Part shown: one piece after another, positions 31,664 to 37,926 of the stretch | Numbering within the stretch: the stretch's first letter is position 1 | Layout of the letters: each line of letters begins with the position of its first letter | Origin: Chloroflexota bacterium | Lineage (GTDB): Bacteria; Chloroflexota; Dehalococcoidia; Lucifugimonadales; UBA3495 | Length of the DNA stretch: 37,926 nt | Assembly (NCBI GenBank): GCA_028875655.1 | Contig: JAPPCX010000052.1 | Location: 1 to 37,926, forward strand | Reading direction: 5' to 3' | Position numbers and translations under genes: made by a program | Notes under the pieces: generated by a model | Database searches by the model: none | What the model saw: the letters and a program-made list of their open reading frames with translations, nothing else | Told to the model about the DNA's origin: nothing

Positions 31664-32914
31664 ATGTCCACCATTCTCGATCGCATTGACCCCACCGTTG
31701 CCGACGCCATCCAGAACGAGAACCGCCGCCAGCGCGATTCCATCGTCCTGATCGCATCGGAAAACTACGCCAGCAAGGCCGTGCTGGAAGCCCAGGCGCA
31801 GTTGATGAACAACAAGTACGCTGAGGGCTATCCCGGCCGGCGCTACTACGGCGGCTGCGAGTTCGTGGACGTGGTGGAAACCCTGGCCATCGACCGCGCC
31901 AGGGAACTCTTCGGCGCGGAGCACGCCAACGTACAGGCCCACAGCGGCGCTCAGGCCAACATGGCCGCCTACTTCGCCGTGCTGGAGCCGGGCGATACCG
32001 TCATGGGAATGCAACTGGACATGGGCGGCCACCTCACCCACGGGGCCGGCGTCAACTTCTCGGGCAACCTCTACCAGTTCGTTCCCTACGGCGTCGATCA
32101 GGAAACCGAGACCATCGACTACGACCAGGTTGAGCGCCTGGCCAAGGAGCACAACCCCAAGCTCATCGTCGCCGGATGCAGCAGCTACTCCCGGGTGCTG
32201 GACTTTCCCCGCTTCCGCGCCATCGCCGACTCCGTGGGCGCGCTGCTCATGGTGGACATGGCGCACATCTCCGGCCTCGTCGCCGGCGGCGCCCACCCGT
32301 CGCCCTTCCCCCATGCACAGATCGTGACGTCAACCACGCAGAAGACCCTGCGGGGGCCGCGCGGCGGCATGATCCTGACCGAGGAGGAGCTGGGCCGCAA
32401 GGTTGACTTCGCCGTGTTCCCCTACATGCAGGGTGGCCCGTTCATGCACGTCATCGCCGCCAAGGCCGTCTGTTTCGGCGAGGCTCTGCAACCCGACTTC
32501 GCCCGCTATGCCCGCCAGGTGGTCGCCAACGCCCAGGTCATGGCCCAGGAGCTTTCCGAGGCCGGTGTGCGCCTGGTGGCCGGCGGCACCGACAACCACC
32601 TGATGTTGGTGGACCTGACTCCCCTGGGCATCACTGGACGGCAGGCGGAGCGGGCCCTGGAATCCGTGGACATTGTGGCCAACAAGAATGCCATCCCTTA
32701 CGACCAGTTGCCGCCGCGCACCGCGTCCGGCCTGCGCCTGGGCACCCCGGCCATCACCAGCCGGGGCATGAGTGAGGAGGACACGCGGGAGGTTGCCAAG
32801 CTCATCGTCCGCACTCTGGGCAGCATCGGCGACGAAACCGCCATGTCGCAAATCCGCGACGAGGTGCGCCAGTTGAGCAACCGCTTCCCAGTCCCGGGGC
32901 TGGACGAAGATTAG
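31664..32914 (+). CDS. glyA: Serine hydroxymethyltransferase
   Basis: A PLP enzyme of 416 aa that interconverts serine and glycine with tetrahydrofolate. Motifs are [34 protein letters not shown] (Asp198 and His201) and the PLP-lysine motif [14 protein letters not shown] with Lys227. The residue before the lysine is Gln; most family members have His there (THKTL). All other landmarks are present, so it should be active. AGGAG lies upstream of ATG 31664. Confidence 0.96.
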   Translation: MSTILDRIDPTVADAIQNENRRQRDSIVLIASENYASKAVLEAQAQLMNNKYAEGYPGRRYYGGCEFVDVVETLAIDRARELFGAEHANVQAHSGAQANMAAYFAVLEPGDTVMGMQLDMGGHLTHGAGVNFSGNLYQFVPYGVDQETETIDYDQVERLAKEHNPKLIVAGCSSYSRVLDFPRFRAIADSVGALLMVDMAHISGLVAGGAHPSPFPHAQIVTSTTQKTLRGPRGGMILTEEELGRKVDFAVFPYMQGGPFMHVIAAKAVCFGEALQPDFARYARQVVANAQVMAQELSEAGVRLVAGGTDNHLMLVDLTPLGITGRQAERALESVDIVANKNAIPYDQLPPRTASGLRLGTPAITSRGMSEEDTREVAKLIVRTLGSIGDETAMSQIRDEVRQLSNRFPVPGLDED

Positions 32915-32922
32915 GTCTGAAT

Positions 32923-33335
32923 CCCCTCTCCCTCGATGGGAGAGGGTTAGGGTGAGGGTGAAGTCTGACCCTGCAACATCGCTGAAATAGCCTCGCAAAC
33001 CCCATCCGTTTCGCTCAAAACCTGGTTGTTCCACAATCTCAAGACCCTGAAACCTCTGGACTCTAACCACCGCGTGCGTTGCTCATCATATTCCGCTTGC
33101 GCTTGGTGCTGCCCACCATCAACCTCTACGACGACCTTTTTCGCAAAACATACGAAATCAACAATGTAACTTCCAATAGGAACTTGCCGCCGGAATTTAT
33201 AGCCGGCCAGCTGACGGTTGCGCAGGATTGACCAGAGTTTACGCTCTGCATCAGTCGATTGGTGGCGCAGTTCGCGCGCCTTCTGACTTGCGTCCATCAC
33301 CCTCACCCCAACCCTCTCCCATCGAGGGAGAGGGA
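32923..33335. mobile_element. Inverted-repeat unit carrying a DUF559 nuclease gene
   Basis: A 413-bp unit bounded by 39-bp inverted repeats at 32923-32961 and 33297-33335, identical except for two bases. Each repeat holds a palindrome (CCCTCTCCC/GGGAGAGGG) and a GGTGAGGGTGA tail. The DUF559 gene fills the interior: its TAA stop lies in one repeat and the first base of its ATG is the last base of the other. No target duplication was found. Mobility is inferred from the structure. Confidence 0.6.
32947..33297 (-). CDS. DUF559 endonuclease-like protein (Vsr/restriction-nuclease fold)
   Basis: A 116-aa PD-(D/E)XK-type protein. It opens with RELRHQSTDAERKLWSILRNR, then YKFRRQVPIGSYIVDFVCF, VVVEVDGGQHQAQAEYDEQR, and FRVLRLWNNQVL. 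The conserved Asp of IVDF and Glu/Asp of VEVDGGQH are likely catalytic. The family is related to very-short-patch repair nucleases, with unproven function. The ATG at 33297 is chosen because the homology starts there; the purine-rich end of the inverted repeat (GGTGAGGGTG) is directly upstream and could act as the ribosome site. Confidence 0.88.
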   Translation of the reverse strand: MDASQKARELRHQSTDAERKLWSILRNRQLAGYKFRRQVPIGSYIVDFVCFAKKVVVEVDGGQHQAQAEYDEQRTRWLESRGFRVLRLWNNQVLSETDGVCEAISAMLQGQTSPSP

Positions 33336-33367
33336 GCAATTGGAAGTTGCCTGCCCTTGTCAGCTTG

Positions 33368-34126
33368 TCAGGGAAGAGGAGGCTTCCTTCCCACAAACAG
33401 GTTCCCGCCAAACCCACCCTCGTAGGCGTTGGTCTGGATGTATTCGGCGTCCAGGCCGGCCGTCTTCAGCAGGTTCAACCAGGTCTCGGCCGCGAACAAC
33501 CCGCCCCTATGCCGGTCCACCTCCACCTGTAGCTCGCCGCCTTCGTCGATTACGAAGATGAAAACCGACTCGACGCTGGTTAATCCGGGCTGCGGCTTCC
33601 CCACGTACTCGATGAAAGTAACCGACCGGTCTTCGGCTTCACGGGTCCATTCCACCACGCGCGGGCCGCTGAACGTTTCCTGAACGCAGTCCGGCGCCAG
33701 CAACAACAACCCGCCCGTATTCAAATGCGCTGCGGCGGTCTCAATCGCCGCCCACAGGTCATCCTCGGTGATCATGTAGTTCACGGCGTCGTGGATCGCG
33801 ACCACGTCAAACTCTCGCCCCAGCCGGATGGTGCGCATGTCCCCAACGTGGTGCAGCGTCTGCGGGTTGAGCCGCCGCGAAATCTCCAGCATCTGCGGCG
33901 ATAAGTCCACCGCCTCGGTGATGAAATACGGCGTCAGATGGGAGAGCAGGTGCCCACCGCCGCAGCCCAGTTCCAGTAGCGTCGGCAGGGTTTGTCCGGG
34001 ACTCGGCGCGACGTCAAGACGGTCCCGGATTACGTCCAGCCATTCCTGCGCCTCGACCAGATATTCCTCAGGCGGGCTGATGACGGGCCAGAGGTGGGCA
34101 AGGTCACTATAGAGGCGAAGTGTCAT
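33368..34126 (-). CDS. SAM-dependent methyltransferase
   Basis: A class I methyltransferase of about 252 aa. SAM-binding motif I is LLELGCGGGHLL near residue 50, followed by AVDLSPQMLEISRRL, VGDMRTIRLGREFDVVAIHDAVNYM, and LLLLAPDCVQ. It has the layout of small-molecule methyltransferases of the Methyltransf_25 type; substrate unknown. ATG 34126 lies 7 bp after the 80-aa gene. A TTG at 34159 is possible but overlaps that gene. Confidence 0.9.
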   Translation of the reverse strand: MTLRLYSDLAHLWPVISPPEEYLVEAQEWLDVIRDRLDVAPSPGQTLPTLLELGCGGGHLLSHLTPYFITEAVDLSPQMLEISRRLNPQTLHHVGDMRTIRLGREFDVVAIHDAVNYMITEDDLWAAIETAAAHLNTGGLLLLAPDCVQETFSGPRVVEWTREAEDRSVTFIEYVGKPQPGLTSVESVFIFVIDEGGELQVEVDRHRGGLFAAETWLNLLKTAGLDAEYIQTNAYEGGFGGNLFVGRKPPLP

Positions 34127-34133
34127 CCGAAAA

Positions 34134-34376
34134 TCATGCAGCCCTTGCGCCGATGCCAAGGGTGTCGATGTACAAGTATTCCCGCACCCGCGCCAGCCAG
34201 ACGCCGGGATGCGGTGGATTATTGTACAACCAACGCTCCAGGTTGCTGATCACCACGCCCGCTTCCAACTCTACAAATGGACAGCCCAGCTCGTACCAGC
34301 GATCAATCATGCGCCCGGCGTCTGACGGCAGGCCCCATGCCGACGGTTCAGCGAGAGTTGCAATGTTGTCTATCAT
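34134..34376 (-). CDS. Hypothetical protein, 80 aa
   Basis: A small soluble protein (MIDNIATLAEPSAWGLPSD...), Trp- and Pro-containing, with no motif I recognise. Expression is well supported: AGGAGG 7 nt before ATG 34376 and a promoter with TTGCAT, 17 bp and TACAAT just upstream. The methyltransferase starts 7 bp after its stop, so the two form an operon and may act together. Confidence 0.75.
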   Translation of the reverse strand: MIDNIATLAEPSAWGLPSDAGRMIDRWYELGCPFVELEAGVVISNLERWLYNNPPHPGVWLARVREYLYIDTLGIGARAA

Positions 34377-34404
34377 CCTGCGACCTCCTGTTCTATATCG
34401 CACG

Positions 34405-34433
34405 ATTGTACGAAACAAACGGACGCAATGCAA
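34405..34433 (-). promoter_or_regulatory. Promoter of the 80-aa/methyltransferase operon
   Basis: Minus strand: TTGCAT (34433-34428), a 17-bp spacer and TACAAT (34410-34405), 28 bp before the 80-aa gene. Confidence 0.6.
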
Positions 34434-34574
34434 CCTCGGATTCCCTCCCTATGCTGAGCCTCCGGCTATTGCCTCACGCGTTCCCGGTTGCGCCTGCCCC
34501 GACGCTGCGCCATAATGCGCACATCCGGGATAATCTGAGCGGTCCGCTGCCGGCGGACACGGGAGGGACGCCAA

Positions 34575-35528
34575 ATGCCGCAAGCCGGGATTCCATCGGA
34601 ACAGGAAGTGCTGGGCTGGTTCGACAGTCTGTCCAACTGGGGGCGCTGGGGCGACGATGACGAGCTGGGCACACCGAACCTCATCACCCCGGAGAAAACC
34701 CGCGCCGCCCTGGCCACGGTGCAGGAAGGCCACTGCGTTTCACTGTCCCGCGAACTCACCTGGGACCCCGCCGTGGACGTGCCGGCCCCGCCCGTGCATT
34801 ACATGATTGAAAGCGGCGAGGGTTGGGCCTCCGGCGACAAAGTGTCCAACCGCGCGTCCGCCGTGGCTATGGACTACATCGGAATGATCTTCCACGGCGT
34901 CACCGTTACCCACGTGGACAGCCTGGCCCATTTCTTCTGGGACGGCAAAACCTACAACGGCAAGCCGGCCCACATGGTGTCCACCAGCCTGGGCGCCACC
35001 GTCTGCTCGGTCGAGCAGGCGCACAAGGGATTCATCACCCGGGGCGTGCTGGTTGATGTGCCCTACGTGCGCGGCATCGACTGGGTTGAGCGCGGCGAGG
35101 GCGTCATGCCCGACGACATCCTGGCCGCCGAGGAACGCTGCGGGTTCCGCATCGAATCGGGAGACGTCCTGCTCGTGCGAACCGGCCAACTGCATCGGCG
35201 TAACGTGGAGGGGCCGGTGCCCCGGGAGGCCGGGTCAACCGCCTGCCAGGCCGCGTGCCTGCCCTTGTTCCGGGAGCGGGACATTGCCGTGCTGGGTTCC
35301 GACACCGGCAACGACGTGGGCCCGCCTCAGTACCCCGGCCAACTTACCAACCCGATTCACCAGGTTTCCATCGTCGCCATGGGCCTGTGGATTCTGGACA
35401 ACGCCAACCTGGAGGACGTCGCCGAAGCCTGCCGGGAGCGCAACCGCTGGACCTTCATGGTCAGCATCAACCCCTTGCGTATGCAGAACACCACCGGCTC
35501 CCCGGTAAATCCCGTGGCCGTGTTTTGA
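34575..35528 (+). CDS. Cyclase family protein (kynurenine formamidase-like)
   Basis: A 317-aa metal-dependent hydrolase of the cyclase/KynB group. The signature THVDSLAHFFWDG gives His113, Asp115 and His119 (HxDxxxH). Further landmarks are NWGRWGDDDELGTPN at the start, SGDVLLVRTG, LGSDTGND and the C-terminal RWTFMVSINPLRM. Substrate unknown; relatives hydrolyse amides or lactones. GGGAGGG precedes the ATG. It lies 12 bp upstream of the small GatC/AtzG-like gene, probably in one operon with the amidase. Confidence 0.92.
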   Translation: MPQAGIPSEQEVLGWFDSLSNWGRWGDDDELGTPNLITPEKTRAALATVQEGHCVSLSRELTWDPAVDVPAPPVHYMIESGEGWASGDKVSNRASAVAMDYIGMIFHGVTVTHVDSLAHFFWDGKTYNGKPAHMVSTSLGATVCSVEQAHKGFITRGVLVDVPYVRGIDWVERGEGVMPDDILAAEERCGFRIESGDVLLVRTGQLHRRNVEGPVPREAGSTACQAACLPLFRERDIAVLGSDTGNDVGPPQYPGQLTNPIHQVSIVAMGLWILDNANLEDVAEACRERNRWTFMVSINPLRMQNTTGSPVNPVAVF

Positions 35529-35540
35529 GGAGGTGCGTAT

Positions 35541-35744
35541 ATGGCGGAAACTGGTGAATCAACCGTCTCTATGGAGGACTTTCGCGCCCTTGTCCGCATC
35601 GCCGGCCTGCCTTTGGATGACTCGGAATTGGAAGAGCTGCTGCCCTTGTACCAGTTTCTGAAGAACCGGGTTGACATGCTCCATGAGGCCGACCTGCCCC
35701 TGGGCGGCCAGGCGATGACCTTCCCGGCGGACTGGAGCAAGTAG
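35541..35744 (+). CDS. Small GatC/AtzG-like protein preceding an amidase
   Basis: A 67-aa acidic helical protein: SMEDFRALVRIAGLPLDDSELEELLPLYQFLKNRVDML. The pattern of two amphipathic helices and the position directly before an amidase resemble GatC and AtzG (DUF4089-like), small subunits that wrap their amidase partners. The similarity is by pattern, not by alignment. GAGGAGG precedes the ATG. The amidase starts 31 bp downstream. Confidence 0.7.
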   Translation: MAETGESTVSMEDFRALVRIAGLPLDDSELEELLPLYQFLKNRVDMLHEADLPLGGQAMTFPADWSK

Positions 35745-35775
35745 GGTTCCCCACCCGGCATTTGAGGTGATTGGC

Positions 35776-37179
35776 ATGGCCTTGTCCAGCGAGTTGCACT
35801 ACCTGACTATCGGCGAAGCGGCGCCGCTGATCGCTTCCGGAGAACTCTCCCCGGTTGAACTGACGCGCGCGTACCTGGCCCGCATCGCCGCCGTCGATGG
35901 GCAGCTCGATTCATTCGTCACCCTCACGCCGGACTTCGCCCTCTCTCAGGCTCGGCAGGCGGAAGCCGAAATCCGCGCCGGCAAGTACCGGGGGCCGCTG
36001 CACGGCATTCCCATCGCCCTGAAGGACCTGTACGATACCGCCGGCATTAGGACCACCGCCATGTCCCGCGTAACGCCCGACCGCGTGCCCGACGAGGATG
36101 CCACCACCGTCGCCAGGCTCTACAAAGCCGGCGCGGTGCTCCTGGGTAAGCTGGCGATGCACGAGTTCGCCCTCGGCGGCCCCGACTTCACCAGCCTGTT
36201 CCCGCCGGCGCGCAACCCCTGGAACACCGCGCACATGCCCGGCGGCAGCAGCAGCGGCTCGGGCGCGGCGGTCGCCGCCGGTCTGTGCATGGGCGCGTTG
36301 GGTTCGGACACGGGCGGCAGCATCCGGGGGCCGGCCTCCATGTGCGGCATCGCCGGCATCAAACCCACCTTCGGGCGGGTCAGCAACTTCGGCGTGGTGC
36401 CATTGTCATGGTCGCAGGACCACTGCGGCCCCATGACGTGGACCGTGGAGGATTGCGCCATCATGCTCCAGGCCATCGCCGGCTATGATCCTAAGGATCC
36501 CACCACCGCCGACGTTCCGGTGCCGGACTACCTGGCCGCTCTGCGCGAAGGCGTGCGCGGCCTCACCGTCGGCGTGCCCCGGGAGTATTTCTACGAGGAG
36601 GCCCCGGGCGTGGACGTCCAGGTGATTCAGGCTGCTGAACGCGGCCTGGAAACCCTGTCCGAATTGGGCGCGGAGATACAGGACGTGGAAATCCCCCACA
36701 TCAAGTACGCCCAGACCGCCAACCAGGTCATCATGATGTCCGAGGCTTACTCGTTCCACGAGGCCAACCTCAGGACTCGACGGCACGACTACGGCAACCT
36801 GGTACGCAACCGTTTCCTGCTCGGCGGCCTGCTGTCGGCGTCCGACTATAACCAGGCCCTGCGGATGCGCCGCGTCATCAAGGACGAAATGGCCGAGGCC
36901 CTGCACCAGGCCGACGTTCTGGTGACCCCCACCTACGCGTCACCCGCTCCGCAAATCGAGGGTTACGCCGGGGCCACTACCCTGACCCAGCCCAGCTTCA
37001 CCGGCCCGTTCAACGTGTCCGGCCTGCCGGCTGTATCAACACCCAGCGGACTGTCCGATGCCGGGCTGCCCATGGGTCTTCAAATAGTGGGCCGGCCATT
37101 CGACGAAGCGACGGCTTTGCGCGTGGCCCACGCCTACGAACAGGCTGCCGGATTCATTGACCGTCGCCCGCCGGTGTAG
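35776..37179 (+). CDS. Amidase signature family hydrolase
   Basis: A 467-aa amidase of the GatA/AtzE superfamily. The Ser-cisSer-Lys triad is visible: Lys83 in PIALKDLYDT, the cis-Ser in MPGGSSSGSG (about 158-159) and nucleophile Ser182 in GSDTGGSIRGPAS. It hydrolyses a carboxamide or carbamoyl bond; substrate unknown. ATG 35776 has GAGG 8 nt upstream; an upstream GTG at 35767 overlaps that site. The GatC/AtzG-like gene before it suggests a two-subunit enzyme like AtzEG. Confidence 0.93.
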   Translation: MALSSELHYLTIGEAAPLIASGELSPVELTRAYLARIAAVDGQLDSFVTLTPDFALSQARQAEAEIRAGKYRGPLHGIPIALKDLYDTAGIRTTAMSRVTPDRVPDEDATTVARLYKAGAVLLGKLAMHEFALGGPDFTSLFPPARNPWNTAHMPGGSSSGSGAAVAAGLCMGALGSDTGGSIRGPASMCGIAGIKPTFGRVSNFGVVPLSWSQDHCGPMTWTVEDCAIMLQAIAGYDPKDPTTADVPVPDYLAALREGVRGLTVGVPREYFYEEAPGVDVQVIQAAERGLETLSELGAEIQDVEIPHIKYAQTANQVIMMSEAYSFHEANLRTRRHDYGNLVRNRFLLGGLLSASDYNQALRMRRVIKDEMAEALHQADVLVTPTYASPAPQIEGYAGATTLTQPSFTGPFNVSGLPAVSTPSGLSDAGLPMGLQIVGRPFDEATALRVAHAYEQAAGFIDRRPPV

Positions 37180-37226
37180 CGCCGGGTTGATGGGCGGCAA
37201 AAATTACATAAACTGCTCAAACCGTG

Positions 37227-37256
37227 TTGACGAACCGGCAAGGATTGGAGTAAAAC
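37227..37256 (+). promoter_or_regulatory. Candidate promoter of the 66-aa gene
   Basis: TTGACG (37227-37232), 18 bp and TAAAAC (37251-37256), 115 bp upstream of the 66-aa gene. The -10 is poor. Confidence 0.35.
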
Positions 37257-37370
37257 AGTTTAGCACTTCCGGGGCGACGTGCTCCAGGCGGCAAAGCTGA
37301 TCGCGATGCCACTGAGAAAATCCTCGCTCTGGTCGGCGTGATACCCACCTCGTAATAAGGAGAGGAAATT

Positions 37371-37571
37371 ATGGAATGGCCCCTGCAAGCCTACTCGGTC
37401 AAGCTCAAGCGGAAGGTTGACATCGCGGAGGGCTCCATGGAGTTGGTCACGATGAAGAACGGCCGCCACGCTCTCAGGGGCGTAGCCGTTGAGGACCCGA
37501 CCATCAACGTGTTCCGCATCCTCGGCAACGCCGAAGTTGAAGAAGTGCGAGCCAAATTGGCCGGCCAATAA
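37371..37571 (+). CDS. Cysteine-free DUF5679-like small protein
   Basis: A 66-aa protein with AAGGAGAGG just before the ATG. The sequence LQAYSVKLKRK ... VTMKNGRHALRGVAVEDP ... VFRILG follows the pattern of DUF5679 zinc ribbons (A-Y-C-V-K-C ... TMKNGRPA ... GVCPVCG ... FRIG, recalled from the family). The four expected zinc cysteines are replaced by Ser9, Leu12, Ala39 and Asp42, and the protein has no Cys at all. The TMKNGR core is retained. Function unknown. The match is by pattern recognition, so confidence in the family is moderate. Confidence 0.7.
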   Translation: MEWPLQAYSVKLKRKVDIAEGSMELVTMKNGRHALRGVAVEDPTINVFRILGNAEVEEVRAKLAGQ

Positions 37572-37609
37572 GGCAACGTTCAGCCAAATCGGCCCACCCT
37601 TGGTGACGG

Positions 37610-37926
37610 CTAACGGCTCAACCACCACAGGACGCGCCCGGTAGGGCCCCGTGTCAACCCTTTGAGGTATGCATCCCAACCCACTTGCTGGTTGCCTACC
37701 GCCAGGGACGGATACGATTGCATCAATTGGGCAATATCGCCCATCTTCAGGCCGCGGGCGGCGGCAATGGCCCAGCCTTGCAGCGCTTCCGCGGCCTGGA
37801 GTCCCACCACCGTCGCGCCCAGCACAGTCCCGTTGCGCCGATACACCACCTTGATGAATCCATCGGTGGCATTGTCGATAACCGCCCGGTCAACGGACTC
37901 CATCGGCAGCGTTGCCACCCGCGCCT
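37610..37926 (-). CDS. Pyridine nucleotide-disulfide oxidoreductase family protein, C-terminal part
   Basis: The gene's 5' end lies beyond the window. The visible 100 or so residues match the dimerisation domain of the lipoamide dehydrogenase/mercuric reductase group: DGFIKVVYRRNGTVLGATVVG, then AAEALQGWAIAAARGLKMGDIAQL and SYPSLAVGNQQ. The usual HPxxE catalytic motif of disulfide reductases is not present (SYPSL), suggesting a non-disulfide member. It is convergent with the 66-aa gene. Confidence 0.8.
   Translation of the reverse strand, partial: ARVATLPMESVDRAVIDNATDGFIKVVYRRNGTVLGATVVGLQAAEALQGWAIAAARGLKMGDIAQLMQSYPSLAVGNQQVGWDAYLKGLTRGPTGRVLWWLSR

Overview
The window is a GC-rich bacterial chromosome segment with tightly packed genes on both strands and no tRNA, rRNA, CRISPR array or phage structural gene that I could find. 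The gene content suggests a Chloroflexota (Dehalococcoidia/SAR202-like) heterotroph. It includes a peptide/nickel-type ABC importer with a Thr/Ala-rich lipoprotein, many flavin, SDR, MBL, amidohydrolase, cyclase and amidase enzymes for organic-matter oxidation, an MqnA-like (futalosine) menaquinone protein, DUF3179, DUF3500 and DUF5679-like proteins, and small palindromic repeats in intergenic gaps. That placement is inference from gene style, not from a marker gene.

Layout. 176-2097: MFS transporter and cyclophilin (minus). 2289-3356: leucine/valine-type dehydrogenase, divergent from the cyclophilin. 3466-9351: minus-strand block with lipoprotein substrate-binding protein, two ABC permeases, a DUF3179 lipoprotein interrupted by one in-frame TGA, a clan AA aspartic protease, and a duplicated remnant of the DUF3179 tail. 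9667-11078: amidohydrolase and VOC protein. 11180-14342: accessory island on the minus strand (AlbA_2/GHKL ATPase, ParA-like ATPase, 104-aa protein, then two small genes), bounded on its upstream side by a perfect 17-bp inverted repeat. 14406-18338: GMC oxidoreductase, orphan HigA-type antitoxin, SDR and MBL hydrolase. 18498-24327: SDR, membrane protein, quinone-oxidoreductase-like enzyme, surface zinc peptidase, MqnA-like protein and MetF-like protein. 24352-29425: small membrane protein, ThDP enzyme, carboxymuconolactone-decarboxylase-like protein, LLM flavin oxidoreductase and DUF3500 protein. 29456-30180: toxin-antitoxin cassette between two matching hairpins. 30228-32914: glutamine-synthetase-like ligase and GlyA. 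32923-33335: DUF559 nuclease gene enclosed by 39-bp inverted repeats. 33368-37926: methyltransferase, 80-aa protein, cyclase, GatC/AtzG-like small protein with amidase, a cysteine-free DUF5679-like protein, and the 3' end of a disulfide-oxidoreductase-family gene running off the window.

How the genes fit together. The importer brings in oligopeptides or similar solutes, and the scattered oxidoreductases and hydrolases look like a broad catabolic repertoire. MetF and GlyA belong to one-carbon metabolism, and the MqnA-like protein to quinone synthesis.

The most interesting signal is the DUF3179 gene. Its TGA falls exactly where the family has the first Cys of its Y-C-P-L-C motif, giving a U-P-L-C motif, and a 6-bp hairpin with a G/U-containing loop follows about 14 nt downstream. 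This is a candidate new selenoprotein, with a simple nonsense mutation as the competing explanation. Next are the DUF559 gene whose start and stop codons are contributed by its flanking inverted repeats, and the AlbA_2-ParA three-gene operon.
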